A stretch of DNA of 57,694 nt from Vibrio cholerae (GCA_009728235.1 WNZI01000019.1:1-57694); one strand, 5' to 3'; shown: positions 18,293 to 27,026, counted from the stretch's first letter. Translations and numbers: made by a program. The notes: generated by a model not told the origin, from the letters alone.

Positions 18293-19036
18293 TTACTTGT
18301 TCAGCAGGCGCCTGCGTGTGACAAGGGCCAATGCAACAGCTGCCAGGATGCCTGCTCCGGCCAGATAGAGCACGAAGGCGGGCAGCCCGGAGTCGGCGGG
18401 GTCGGCGGAGTCGGCAGCAGTGCTTGCCGCAGTGTCCTGCTCGTCGGCGGAGTCCGTAGGATCGGCAGTCGCTCCAGGGGCGGGAGCCTGCTGGGATGTG
18501 CTCGTGAAGGTCAGAGATCCCTCGATCGGGTGATCATCCGAGGACACCACACGCCACTGGGTGGTGTAGGAACCTGCAGGGGCACCGGGTTTCAACGCCT
18601 GCACGGCGGTGTTGTTCACCACCGATGCCTCACCATCGGACCAGACCGTCCCTGCACTGTCTGTGACGATGATTTCTGCGCCGATCCCCGAGGGCGGGTT
18701 GCTGAAAGTGAGGACAACCTCGTTGGGCGCGGTTTCGACAGCGGTGCCGTTCTGCGGTGAGCTCGACGCGAGCTCGTCGTGAGCCGATGCGGCACCGGCC
18801 GATGCGAGCACCAGCACGAACGCGGCGGTGCCGGCGTACAAGCCCTGGACAGCGCGTCGGGATCGCCCTGATCGGAACCACGGCAGGGTAGGGACAGGTC
18901 TCACGCTCGAGGAACTGTTCGTGCCCTCCAGGCCTTCGGTGCTTGCTGTGCTGGCAGTGGTGTTGGGGCTGTCGGTGTCTATGCGGAAGCTTGCAGTAGC
19001 TGCAGGGTGGTCGTGTTCGTGGAGTGCTGATGCCAT
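18293..19036 (-). CDS. copC: CopC/YobA-family copper resistance protein
   Basis: The 247-residue exported protein has a CopC domain starting after the signal peptide (GAASA-HDELASSSPQNGTAV), with SNPPSGIGAEIIV and the C-terminal DDHPIEGSLTF motif. A Thr/Asp/Ala-rich linker leads to a C-terminal transmembrane helix and RRRLLNK tail. The N-terminal His after cleavage and the DDH segment fit a copper site. The signal is preceded by a 60-residue extension; ATG at 19036 is kept because AAAGGA lies just upstream. It forms a minus-strand block with ycnI and a partner membrane protein. Confidence 0.9.
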   Translation of the reverse strand: MASALHEHDHPAATASFRIDTDSPNTTASTASTEGLEGTNSSSSVRPVPTLPWFRSGRSRRAVQGLYAGTAAFVLVLASAGAASAHDELASSSPQNGTAVETAPNEVVLTFSNPPSGIGAEIIVTDSAGTVWSDGEASVVNNTAVQALKPGAPAGSYTTQWRVVSSDDHPIEGSLTFTSTSQQAPAPGATADPTDSADEQDTAASTAADSADPADSGLPAFVLYLAGAGILAAVALALVTRRRLLNK

Positions 19037-19061
19037 GACGGGTCCTTTGGGAGCTACCAGC

Positions 19062-19108
19062 AGGGCGGACCGACCGTAGGAGGTTCTTCCTATGGTTCGG
19101 ACCGCCCT
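19062..19108 (-). terminator. Hairpin after ycnI
   Basis: AGGGCGGACCGACCGTAGGA pairs with TTCCTATGGTTCGGACCGCCC as a long imperfect stem with a short loop. It lies 13 bp after the ycnI stop on the minus strand and before copC. There is no clear T-run. Confidence 0.6.
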
Positions 19109-19120
19109 GCGAAGGTGTGG

Positions 19121-19951
19121 CTAGTTCTGGCGCTGGCCGCGCGTGCGGGCAAGAGCGAGGACGCCTGCAATCAGGCCAAGGACGCCGGCGACGAGGCCAA
19201 TCCATCCGACGGTGGCACCGGTGCTGTCCGTGACGGCCGATGCCTGCTCGGTTCCATCCGCGGAGGCCCCGTCATCGGTCGTCGACGTGGCTGCTGCGTC
19301 GGTTGCTTCAGCAGTTGCATCGTCGGTCGCACCGCCGTGGGCATCTGCTCCGTCAGAGGCGGTCGTCACGAACGACGGCGCGGGGCTCTCGGGTTCCTCT
19401 TCGTCCTCACCGGTCGGCTCTTCCCAGTTCCGTACCGTGCCGTCCGCGTAGGACTGAGCGACGGGCAGCTCAACGGTCGTTCCGGCCTCGGGCAGGGTCC
19501 CGACCGACAGGGCGAACGTCTGGTACTGCTGCGCGGTGAGCTGGTGGGCTTCATCGACGGCAGTCCAGATCACGGTCAGCGGCGCTTCCGTGATGGTCGC
19601 CCCATCAACCTCGACCGGCTCGGGCAGGTCGCCGCGGATGACCTCGGACGTCCAACCCTCAACGGGCTTCACCCGCACGGAGGTGAACGGCGTTTCGGTC
19701 GGAAGTGTCACCTCGATCTTGTTGGTCGTGGTGTCCTCGGACTCACTGGGGACACTGAAGGTCAGCTGCGAGTACCCTCCCTCAGTGGTCGAAGCCGGTG
19801 CGACACTCACATGCGCCGAAGCGGCACCGACGCCTGCCAGGAGCATCAAGGACGTCGCCGTGACCACAGCAGTGAGCCGGGCAACAAACCGAGGGCTCCG
19901 ATGGTGGGCGGACGAGGAAATGGGTGAGGAGGTGATCGTTGAATCAAGCAT
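19121..19951 (-). CDS. ycnI: YcnI-family (DUF1775) exported copper-related protein
   Basis: The 276-residue product has a signal peptide ending ASA-HVSVAPAST. In this family the N-terminal His after cleavage and a later Trp bind Cu(II). A DUF1775 beta domain follows (KIEVTLPTETPFTSVRVKPVEGWT, LTVIWTAVDEAHQL) and then a long acidic linker and a C-terminal transmembrane helix. ATG at 19951 is used because the frame is otherwise open to 20113 and GAAAGG precedes this start. Between copC and the membrane partner gene, it belongs to the usual CopC/YcnI copper-uptake or tolerance set. Confidence 0.9.
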   Translation of the reverse strand: MLDSTITSSPISSSAHHRSPRFVARLTAVVTATSLMLLAGVGAASAHVSVAPASTTEGGYSQLTFSVPSESEDTTTNKIEVTLPTETPFTSVRVKPVEGWTSEVIRGDLPEPVEVDGATITEAPLTVIWTAVDEAHQLTAQQYQTFALSVGTLPEAGTTVELPVAQSYADGTVRNWEEPTGEDEEEPESPAPSFVTTASDGADAHGGATDDATAEATDAAATSTTDDGASADGTEQASAVTDSTGATVGWIGLVAGVLGLIAGVLALARTRGQRQN

Positions 19952-20187
19952 GATGTGCCTTTCAGGTGGGCCTACTCCGACCGCGCAGGACGCTGGTATC
20001 CGCAAGGACAACGGACGCGCTGAGCCGCATCCAACTCGGCCGTACTGTGCACGGGATGGTGCATCCGGGCTGCGATGGGTGGGCGACTGGCGTGCGACCG
20101 CGTGCAATGGCAAAGGTCTGTGCGGGTCGGAGGTGGTGGTGGGAGGGGTGAAAAGAACGCCCTGACCCGTCCCCGCGAAGGCGAGGA

Positions 20188-20928
20188 TCAGCCGAGCGCC
20201 GTACTCAAAACCAGCTGTGCCGGCGGCCCACGCCGCACATCGAACCTGATGTTCCGTCGGGCGCGAGGAACGCTCACGTCCTCACGATGGGGTGCGACCT
20301 GCGGCCACGACACCACCGGGGCCAGAGCGGGGATCCGCGTCAAGGGGCGCAGCCAGGCAAGGAGCTTCCAGAACGCGCTCTCGCCACGATGGAGCATCCA
20401 GACGACAATCGCGGCCGCGGCGCCGTGGGCGATCAGCATCACCGGGGATGAACCCGAGTCCAAGACATGAGGGACCATGCCGCCTACCGCGTCGACGCCG
20501 GACTGTGTGCAGGCGGTGCTGACCGCCTCATGGTGCACAGCACCACTGGCACCGGTGGAATGCCCGGTCGATGGGGAGCAGGACGTGGCGGTGGAGAACA
20601 TCTCGAAGGCCCCGTGCAGCAGGACCTGCCCGCCCATCAACAGAACGCTCAACGACGGCAGTGACAGCCGACGCCCAGCAAGGAAGGCCACAGGCATCAG
20701 CGCTACAGCCACCAGGACAACAATGATGCCCAGTGCCGGCAGCGAACCCCCGCCGGTGACGTGGCCGCCGGCCGCCAGGGACACCATGCAGGCTGCGACG
20801 ATGAGGGCGCGCAGGAGACGTGCACCAGCTGAAATACGCACGACACCTCCCGTTTCCTCATCAAAGACTTTGACCCAGCCGACATTACCGCCCGGCCCTA
20901 CCGGGTGCTGCACACTATTCGCTGCCAC
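20188..20928 (-). CDS. Membrane protein typical of copC-ycnI clusters
   Basis: The 246-residue product has four or so transmembrane helices (from about 37, 62, 94 and 165). A loop between the third and fourth is rich in Ser/Thr/His (HSTGASGAVHHEAVSTACTQSG). The conserved start VRISAGARLLRALIVAACM and the C-terminal MLHRGESAFWKLLAWLRP fit the hypothetical membrane proteins that accompany copC/ycnI in actinobacteria. It starts at GTG and is divergent from cmtR; the two share a 97-bp promoter region. Function unknown. Confidence 0.72.
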   Translation of the reverse strand: MAANSVQHPVGPGGNVGWVKVFDEETGGVVRISAGARLLRALIVAACMVSLAAGGHVTGGGSLPALGIIVVLVAVALMPVAFLAGRRLSLPSLSVLLMGGQVLLHGAFEMFSTATSCSPSTGHSTGASGAVHHEAVSTACTQSGVDAVGGMVPHVLDSGSSPVMLIAHGAAAAIVVWMLHRGESAFWKLLAWLRPLTRIPALAPVVSWPQVAPHREDVSVPRARRNIRFDVRRGPPAQLVLSTALG

Positions 20929-20989
20929 CTGTGCTCCGGATCACTTACTCACCGTGGTTCTCATCCGCGCCGATGATCCTCCGTCACTA

Positions 20990-21003
20990 CTGTATTGATA
21001 CAG
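20990..21003. promoter_or_regulatory. CmtR-type operator between the copper block and cmtR
   Basis: CTGTATTGATACAG is a perfect palindrome of 14 bp, 22 bp before the cmtR start. A second related half, GTGTATTAT, follows at 21010. The site is in the shared divergent promoter, so it could also affect the membrane protein gene. Confidence 0.65.
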
Positions 21004-21025
21004 GAATCGGTGTATTATCTGGGGT

Positions 21026-21370
21026 ATGGAGACGTTGACCTTGCCCGCGGTATTGGCGAAGTTCGGGTATGCCCTGTCAGATGCGACGCGCGCTCAGGTG
21101 CTGCTAACTCTGCGTGAAGGGCCTTCCTACCCCAGTGACCTCGCTGAGCTGGCGGGCGTGAGCAAGCAAAGCCTGTCCAATCATCTGGCCTGCCTGCGTG
21201 GATGCGGTCTGGTCGTCGCAGTGCCCGAAGGGCGCCGAGTCCGCTACGAGCTGGCCGACAGCAAGCTCGGTGATGCTTTGACGGCGCTGCTCGAGGTTGT
21301 CGCCGTAGGGGACGCGGCATGCTGCTGCTCGAGCCGGGAGAACCACGTCGACGGAAAAGCGTGCTGCTGA
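21026..21370 (+). CDS. cmtR: CmtR-like ArsR-family cadmium/lead-sensing repressor
   Basis: The 114-residue winged-helix protein carries LACLRGCGLV with Cys56 and Cys60, the pair that binds Cd/Pb in Mycobacterium tuberculosis CmtR (Cys57, Cys61). The third CmtR ligand, Cys102, is matched by a CCC at 99-101. Two more Cys end the protein (ACC). It should repress the operon that starts here until Cd(II) or Pb(II) binds. Its stop overlaps the start of the exporter gene (TGATG), which couples translation. Confidence 0.92.
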   Translation: METLTLPAVLAKFGYALSDATRAQVLLTLREGPSYPSDLAELAGVSKQSLSNHLACLRGCGLVVAVPEGRRVRYELADSKLGDALTALLEVVAVGDAACCCSSRENHVDGKACC

Positions 21371-22365
21371 TGAGCGCCCACACCTCACCCGTCTCGGTAC
21401 AGCAGACGCGCCCCGCGCCGACTGCGGAACGGCGCGCCGTCCTGTCCCGGCGCATCCGCCTCTTCGTCGCCGCGACCATCACCTACAACGTCATCGAAGC
21501 GGTCATCGCGATCAGCGCCGGCACGATCGCGTCCTCGAGCGCCCTGATCGGATTCGGACTGGACTCCATCGTCGAGGTCCTCTCCGCAGCCGCGGTGGCC
21601 TGGCAGTTCGCCGGCCGCGACCCGGAAGCCCGCGAGAAGACCGCGCTGCGCCTGATCGCGTTCTCTTTCTTCGGCCTCGCCGCGTTCGTCACGTTCGATG
21701 CCGTACGCTCTCTGCTCGGCGGTGCCGAAGCGGAGCACTCCCTGGTCGGCATCATCCTCGCCGCGGTGAGCCTGGCGGTCATGCCCTTCCTGTCCTGGGC
21801 GCAGCGCCGGGCTGGCCGGGAACTCGGGTCACGTTCCGCCGTCGCGGACTCCAAGCAAACCCTGCTCTGCACCTACCTCTCCGGGGTCCTGCTGGTGGGT
21901 CTGCTGCTCAACAGCACCCTCGGCTGGTCTTGGGCCGACCCGATCGCCGCCCTGGTCATCGCCGCCGTCGCCATCAAGGAAGGCCGCGAGGCGTGGAAGG
22001 GTGACTCCTGCTGTGCACCATCGTTCGGAAACCTCGATGGCACCGGAGACGTTGACAGTTGCAAGGAGACCCCGAGAGGCACCGGCACCGCCTGCAGCTG
22101 CGCGAAGGACGATGCACAGATCACGACGGCCGCTACGGCAGATTCCTGCTGCAGCACCGACGCGACAGCAAATTCCGGACCTGCGTCACTATCAGCGTCA
22201 CCATTGGCGCACTCCGCATCGAGCTTCACTGTTGGGGTTCCCCTGATTCTGACTGCAGCCACCCGCACCGAGGCCGGGTCCGCTTCGACCAGCGAGACGA
22301 AGGGTTCGGGGGCATCCTGCGCCTGCTGCTCGCACGACGAAAACACCGCTTCATCCAACGCCTGA
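21370..22365 (+). CDS. Cation transporter (CDF family) with a cysteine-rich C-terminal tail
   Basis: The 331-residue product has six transmembrane helices with GFGLDSIVEVLSA and SADPI-type metal residues (here GWSWADPIAALVIA). It is the short CDF subtype that usually ends shortly after a GDSCC motif. Here a further 115 residues follow, with CC, CSC, CC and CACC groups (10 Cys in all) and few hydrophobic residues. These could bind soft metals such as Cd or Cu. ATG at 21370 overlaps the cmtR stop. The tail may be a metal buffer or sensor for the pump. Confidence 0.87.
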   Translation: MSAHTSPVSVQQTRPAPTAERRAVLSRRIRLFVAATITYNVIEAVIAISAGTIASSSALIGFGLDSIVEVLSAAAVAWQFAGRDPEAREKTALRLIAFSFFGLAAFVTFDAVRSLLGGAEAEHSLVGIILAAVSLAVMPFLSWAQRRAGRELGSRSAVADSKQTLLCTYLSGVLLVGLLLNSTLGWSWADPIAALVIAAVAIKEGREAWKGDSCCAPSFGNLDGTGDVDSCKETPRGTGTACSCAKDDAQITTAATADSCCSTDATANSGPASLSASPLAHSASSFTVGVPLILTAATRTEAGSASTSETKGSGASCACCSHDENTASSNA

Positions 22366-22434
22366 CCCGATTCTCTGTCCAGCCCTGTTCCTGGGCTGGA
22401 TGAAGGACCAGTGACATCACAAGGAGACACGACT

Positions 22435-23130
22435 GTGACGACCCCCGCAACGACCCCTGCCAAAGGCAAGGGACTGAGCCTGCAAAACCGGATCGCCATC
22501 GGCCTGTTGGCCCTGGCCGTCCTCGTCGTCGGGATCGTGATCATCGTTAACGCGTTCGGCAAGGACGCCTCGCAGGCCGCGGACAGCACGGGTTCGGAAG
22601 CGCAGGTCGTTCGCGAGGACAGCCACCGCCTGTCCGAGGCATCGGACGAGAAGGCCGTGCTGGTCGAGTTCCTCGATTTCGAGTGTGAGTCCTGCCTGGC
22701 TGCGTACCCGCTCGTCGAGGACCTTTCAGCCGAATACGGCGAGAACCTCACCGTCGTGGCCCGCTACTTCCCGCTCCCTGGACACCCGAACTCCGAGACC
22801 GCGGCCGCCGCAGTGGAAGCTGCAGCACAGCAGGGGAAATTCAAGGAACTGCACTCCGTGATGTACGAGAAGCAGACCGAGTGGAGCCACACCAACGAGG
22901 ACCGGTCCCCGGTCTTCCGCGGCTACGCCGAAGACCTGGGCCTGGACATGGCCGCCTATGACGCGGCGATCGCCGATCCAGCGACCATGGAACGCGTCAA
23001 CGTCGACAAGAACGACGGCAGGGGATTGAACGTCGAAGGCACCCCGACGTTCTTCCTCGACGGACGGAAGATTCAGCCCGCCACGGCCGAGGAATTCCGC
23101 AGCCTCATCGAAACCGCTATCAGCCAGTAG
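22435..23130 (+). CDS. Membrane-anchored DsbA-family thiol oxidoreductase
   Basis: The 231-residue product has one transmembrane helix (about 18-38) and a thioredoxin fold with the active site CESC in FLDFECESCLAAYPLV. A helical insertion follows, then the cis-Pro loop GTPTFFLDG. It would oxidise or isomerise disulfides in exported proteins. GTG at 22435 is preferred because AAGGAG lies 8 bases upstream; the frame opens at 22411. The VKOR encoded downstream is the natural partner that re-oxidises it. Confidence 0.9.
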   Translation: MTTPATTPAKGKGLSLQNRIAIGLLALAVLVVGIVIIVNAFGKDASQAADSTGSEAQVVREDSHRLSEASDEKAVLVEFLDFECESCLAAYPLVEDLSAEYGENLTVVARYFPLPGHPNSETAAAAVEAAAQQGKFKELHSVMYEKQTEWSHTNEDRSPVFRGYAEDLGLDMAAYDAAIADPATMERVNVDKNDGRGLNVEGTPTFFLDGRKIQPATAEEFRSLIETAISQ

Positions 23131-23205
23131 CAGGTCGCCTCGCATGAGAACCAACGGTCGACGAGGCAATCCCTCGGAGCTCCCCACCATGAAGGACGAT
23201 CACAC

Positions 23206-23841
23206 GTGACGCGCACCCGTCAGAGCCCTCCCCGCTCCCGCAAAGGACGGAGCGCACCTCAGGCGGCAATCGGCCTTGCAATGTCTCTGGCACTGGTTGG
23301 GGTTGTGTCCGGATGTGCAGCCAATGATTCCCTCGCCCAGCAAGCCCAGTCAGGCGACAACAAAAACTACATTGCAGGCGACGGTTCAGTCACGGAGTAC
23401 GCGCCGGACACCCGGGGGGAAGCACTCGAGCTGACTGCGACCCTTTACGACGGCACGACGATCGACGCGGCCGACTGGAAGGGCCAGGTGACGGTGCTGA
23501 ACGTTTGGTACGCAGCGTGCGCGCCCTGCCGTGTGGAAGCCCCCGAGCTTCAATCACTCCATGAGGAGTACCAGGACGCAGGGGTCCAGTTCTACGGGGT
23601 GAACATCCGGGATGAGCAGGCAACAGCCGAAGCGTTCGAGCGGAACTTCGGGATCACCTATCCCAGCGTCAACGACAAGGACGGCGGGGTGCTGTTGGCC
23701 CTGACGCAGTACGTTCCACCGCAGGCTGTGCCCAGCACCCTGGTGTTGGACAAACAGGGTCGAGTTTCAGGGCGCATCATCGGGCTCGCTGAGAAAAGCA
23801 CCCTGGAAGCACTGATCAGCGACGCAGTAGCCGAGCAGTGA
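23206..23841 (+). CDS. TlpA/ResA-like thioredoxin lipoprotein
   Basis: The 211-residue product has a lipobox (GVVSGC, Cys about 37) and a thioredoxin fold with the active site WYAACAPCRVEAPEL. A VPSTLVLDKQGRV strand carries the cis-Pro. It would be a membrane-tethered disulfide reductase fed by CcdA. It starts at GTG after GAAGGA. The stop overlaps the ccdA start by four bases (GTGA), so the two are coupled. Confidence 0.92.
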   Translation: MTRTRQSPPRSRKGRSAPQAAIGLAMSLALVGVVSGCAANDSLAQQAQSGDNKNYIAGDGSVTEYAPDTRGEALELTATLYDGTTIDAADWKGQVTVLNVWYAACAPCRVEAPELQSLHEEYQDAGVQFYGVNIRDEQATAEAFERNFGITYPSVNDKDGGVLLALTQYVPPQAVPSTLVLDKQGRVSGRIIGLAEKSTLEALISDAVAEQ

Positions 23842-24650
23842 ACATCACTCTTCCCCAGGCACTACCCGCCGATGCAGTCCTCATCGCCGCGCAGGTCAAT
23901 AACCCGTTCGCGGAGACCATCCTCACCGGGTCCCTGCTGCTGGCCGTGCCTGTCGCCGTCCTCGCAGGGCTGGTGTCCTTCGCCTCACCCTGCGTCCTGC
24001 CCCTCGTCCCGGGCGATCTGGGATACGTAACCGGCCTCACCGGCGTCGATCTGGAAAAGCAAAAGCGCGGGCGCATGTTCGCCGGCATCGGCCTGTTTGT
24101 CCTGGGGTTTTCCCTGGTCTTCATGGTCGTCGGCGCGGCCTTCGGGCAGATGGGAGCATGGCTGCAGAGCGCCGAACAAGCCTGGATCACCCAGGTCCTC
24201 GGGCTCGTCGTCGTGCTCATGGGTGTCATCTTCCTCGGAAAAATGCCCTTCTTTCAGCGGGACGTGAAACTTCACGCCAAAGCGCCCACCGGCCTGTGGG
24301 GGGCCCCACTGCTGGGCATCACCTTCGGGCTTGGGTGGGCCCCCTATATTGGGCCCACCCTGTCCGCCGTCCAGCTCCTTGCGTTCACTGATGGCTCGGG
24401 AGCGGCAAAGGGTGCACTGCTGACGTTCTTCTACTGCCTCGGACTCGGCGTACCGTTCCTGCTCGTCGCACTCGGGGTCCGCCGCGGAATGGGAGCCTTG
24501 GCGTTTTTCAGGACCCACCGTCGAGCCCTGCAACGCACCGGTGGCGGCATCCTGATCCTGCTGGGTCTCCTCATGGTGACCGGGCTCTGGGGCCGGTGGG
24601 TTTCCCAGCTGCAGGACTGGTTCGCGACCTCCGTACTCCTTCCCATCTGA
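23838..24650 (+). CDS. ccdA: CcdA/DsbD-like thiol reductant transporter
   Basis: The 270-residue membrane protein has six or so transmembrane helices. FASPCVLPLVPG holds the first catalytic Cys and LLTFFYCLGLGVPF the second; GLGWAPYIGPTL is the repeat equivalent that in some relatives has its own Cys. It moves electrons from cytoplasmic thioredoxin to extracytoplasmic thioredoxin-like proteins such as the TlpA-like protein encoded just before it. GTG start overlaps the preceding stop. Confidence 0.93.
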   Translation: MNITLPQALPADAVLIAAQVNNPFAETILTGSLLLAVPVAVLAGLVSFASPCVLPLVPGDLGYVTGLTGVDLEKQKRGRMFAGIGLFVLGFSLVFMVVGAAFGQMGAWLQSAEQAWITQVLGLVVVLMGVIFLGKMPFFQRDVKLHAKAPTGLWGAPLLGITFGLGWAPYIGPTLSAVQLLAFTDGSGAAKGALLTFFYCLGLGVPFLLVALGVRRGMGALAFFRTHRRALQRTGGGILILLGLLMVTGLWGRWVSQLQDWFATSVLLPI

Positions 24651-24662
24651 GACGAGACACTG

Positions 24663-25301
24663 ATGCAACAACCCCTCCAAACATCGTCGGTGAACCAGAC
24701 TGCGGTCGACAGCGACGCCGGCGCGCCAGCCTTCGCCCGCAGGGTCCCGTTCGCCGTGATGCTCGTTGTCACCGGGATCACCGGCTGGATTGCCGCCGGC
24801 ATCCTGATCCTTGAAAAGCTCGAGCTGTACCGGAACCCGGATCACGTCACGAGCTGCGATATCAATCCGTGGGTTTCCTGCGGTCAGGTTATGGAGACGT
24901 GGCAGTCCGAGCTTTTCGGATTCCCCAACCCCTTCATTGGCCTTGTGGGCTTCACCATCATCATCACCACAGGCATGGCCCTGCTCGCCGGAGCCCGGTT
25001 CAACCGCTGGTACTGGATCGGTTTGCAGGTCGGCGTCACCATCGGGGCGGTCTTCGCCACCTGGTTGTGGAGCCAGGCGCTGTTCAGCATCTTCATTCTT
25101 TGCCTGTACTGCATGATCGTCTGGGCGGCGATGATCCCGCTGTTCATCCTCACCACGGTCCGGAACATGGTTCACGGAGTCATCCCCGCGCCGGCAGCTG
25201 TCACCCGCTGGGTGGCCGACTGGGTCGGACCGATTATCTCCGTCACGTACATCGCCGTCGCGGCATCGGTATTTCTGCGCTTCATCCACGTCTTCACCTG
25301 A
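24663..25301 (+). CDS. VKOR-family quinone-linked disulfide-forming membrane protein
   Basis: The 212-residue product has five transmembrane helices. The first Cys pair is in SCDINPWVSCG and the second is the active C-x-x-C in LFILCLYCMIVW (here CLYC). VKOR takes electrons from DsbA-like proteins and passes them to quinone. With DsbA, TlpA and CcdA it makes a pair of opposite redox arms encoded in one operon. It lies 12 bp after ccdA. Confidence 0.93.
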   Translation: MQQPLQTSSVNQTAVDSDAGAPAFARRVPFAVMLVVTGITGWIAAGILILEKLELYRNPDHVTSCDINPWVSCGQVMETWQSELFGFPNPFIGLVGFTIIITTGMALLAGARFNRWYWIGLQVGVTIGAVFATWLWSQALFSIFILCLYCMIVWAAMIPLFILTTVRNMVHGVIPAPAAVTRWVADWVGPIISVTYIAVAASVFLRFIHVFT

Positions 25302-25370
25302 GAATCAGGCAACCCGGATGAGAACTCGCTACCGCCGCCCCCACCGCTGAACGCAGGACGAGAGATTTCC

Positions 25371-26015
25371 ATGTCAGTACACACGGCAGCACTGCTTGCT
25401 CTGGCCCTGTACGCCGTCGGTGTGATCACCACGTTCGGGATCAGGTCCTGGATGCACCGGCGCAGAACCGGGTCCACCGGTTTCAAGGGCATCAGTGGAA
25501 CACCCGGCTCCATCGAGTGGTGGGGTGGCATTCTTTTACTCGCAGCTATGGTGCTCGGCGCCGCAGGTCCCGCCCTGGCCCTCGCCGGAGTCGTCGTCCC
25601 GCCCTGGCTACCCGGCCTCGCCTGGGCCGGAACCTGTATCGCGATCATCGGCTTCCTGGTCACACTGGCCGCCCAAAGCGGCATGGGAGCTTCCTGGCGT
25701 ATCGGCGTGAACGCCACCGAACGCACGGACCTCGTCACCAACGGCCTATTCGCCGTGGTTCGCAACCCTATTTTCACGGCAATGCTCACAGCTATAACCG
25801 GCATCGCGCTCATGGTTCCCACACTCGTATCCGGGGCAGCCGTCGCGTGCCTGTTTTTTGCCGTGGAAATCCAGGTCCGCATCGTCGAAGAGCCTTACCT
25901 CAACCGCATCCACCCACACGCCTATCCCACTTACACCGCTAAGGTGGGCCGCTTCCTTCCAGGTATCGGACGAACACGAACAAACGGAACCTTTGAACAC
26001 AGGCTTCGCCCATGA
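25371..26015 (+). CDS. Isoprenylcysteine carboxyl methyltransferase-like membrane protein
   Basis: The 214-residue membrane protein has five or so transmembrane helices and the ICMT/PEMT-type C-terminal pattern: LVTNGLFAVVRNPIFTAM, then EEPYLNRIHPHAYPTY near the end. In eukaryotes the enzyme methylates prenyl-cysteine; bacterial relatives act on lipids or unknown substrates. It ends the cmtR operon, 69 bp after the VKOR gene. The link to thiol redox is unexplained. Confidence 0.82.
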   Translation: MSVHTAALLALALYAVGVITTFGIRSWMHRRRTGSTGFKGISGTPGSIEWWGGILLLAAMVLGAAGPALALAGVVVPPWLPGLAWAGTCIAIIGFLVTLAAQSGMGASWRIGVNATERTDLVTNGLFAVVRNPIFTAMLTAITGIALMVPTLVSGAAVACLFFAVEIQVRIVEEPYLNRIHPHAYPTYTAKVGRFLPGIGRTRTNGTFEHRLRP

Positions 26016-26292
26016 AGCCCCATCATGCGACTCAATCTAAGATGCCCTGGGTTTTGTTCTGCAGGTTGATTGTTGTCGTAAACATCTTGAATTACGGCCT
26101 TCAAACCGGCCAGTGCACCGACTAGACGCCCGGATCCGGAGCGGCATCGACTTGCTCGTTGGAGCCAGCGCTTGGTTGGCCAGGAACTGTCCTGTTAGCA
26201 ATCGTCAGTCTCATCGCGCTTGGATACTGCATCAGTCGAATGCGTCGAGCGTCCCGCTGACTGATTCCCGGCTGAACATCGCGACCCGGCCG

Positions 26293-26793
26293 TCACCCCT
26301 CGATGTAGTCACGACATCCGCCAGCGCTATCGATGCTGGTCGCGGTAGCGGCGTCCAGGCAGGACTGCTGAGTCCACCCAAATTCGCCCCCATAGCTATC
26401 GAACTCGTTCGTCATGGACAGCAAGACGCCTTCGTTCCAGCTCGACACGTAGGCGAAGTAGACGATGGGGTCGCCCTCTGTTGTGGGATAACTCCAAGCA
26501 AGTTCGGCTTCCTCCTCCTCGATTGCCGCGGTCAGGCAAGCGACAGCTTCCGCCGGAAGCGCGCGGCCCTGATCAAGTACGAACTCACCACAAGTGGTGC
26601 CCGCGTTGCCTTCCTGCACAACTTCGGGTGCATCTGGCAACGCCCGCGCAGCAGCAATCGGATCACCATCAGGTGCTCGATCAGTAAAGCCCTGAACGGA
26701 TCCAACGCATGAGGTGATGAGGAAAGCGCTGCTAGTGAGGACCAGCACTTTCAAACCGCAGCGCGTACTCGTGCCTGGCGTCATCCATCTCAT
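26293..26793 (-). CDS. Small lipoprotein, unknown function
   Basis: The 166-residue product has a lipobox (AFLITSC, Cys about 29) and a mature part with three Cys pairs or singles (TTCGEF, AVACLTAA, QSCLDAATATSIDSAGGCRDY). It looks like a folded domain with disulfides. The alternative start ATG at 26784 (MTPG) is possible. It is convergent with the ICMT-like gene. Family not recognised. Confidence 0.65.
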   Translation of the reverse strand: MRWMTPGTSTRCGLKVLVLTSSAFLITSCVGSVQGFTDRAPDGDPIAAARALPDAPEVVQEGNAGTTCGEFVLDQGRALPAEAVACLTAAIEEEEAELAWSYPTTEGDPIVYFAYVSSWNEGVLLSMTNEFDSYGGEFGWTQQSCLDAATATSIDSAGGCRDYIEG

Positions 26794-26961
26794 GCGTCAC
26801 ACGGTAGCGGTGCAATGAGGCGCGCGGTATGAATCACGGTGGAGCTTCCTCAGCGCGATCGTTGCCCTTTCATAGCTGTTCGGTGCTCCACTGGCTTATT
26901 CAGGCATACGGTAGCCGGCCCTCCTTTCGGGAGGGCTATGGCGTCAGAGGGCGGGATAGCA

Positions 26962-27026
26962 GCTCACCCACAGGTGGACGGCTTTGAGCTCCACCCTTCG
27001 GGCTCCACCCGCCCACAGGTGGATGA
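26962..27026 (+). repeat. 65-bp dispersed repeat, copy 2
   Basis: It matches the reverse complement of 8966-9030 at 64 of 65 positions. The inner layout is CCACAGGTGG, spacer, GCTCCACCC, TTCGG, GCTCCACCC, spacer, CCACAGGTGG. It marks the right side of the 18-kb segment. Confidence 0.95.

Noticed and set aside
23985-25289. A 434-codon minus-strand frame opposite ccdA and the VKOR gene
   Set aside because: Composition is very polar and repetitive, with no family pattern; the opposite strand has well-defined genes.
8966-27026. The 65-bp repeats as parts of proteins (both encode QVDGFELHPSGSTRPQVD)
   Set aside because: The open frames containing them are otherwise unrelated and short, so identity is at the DNA level.
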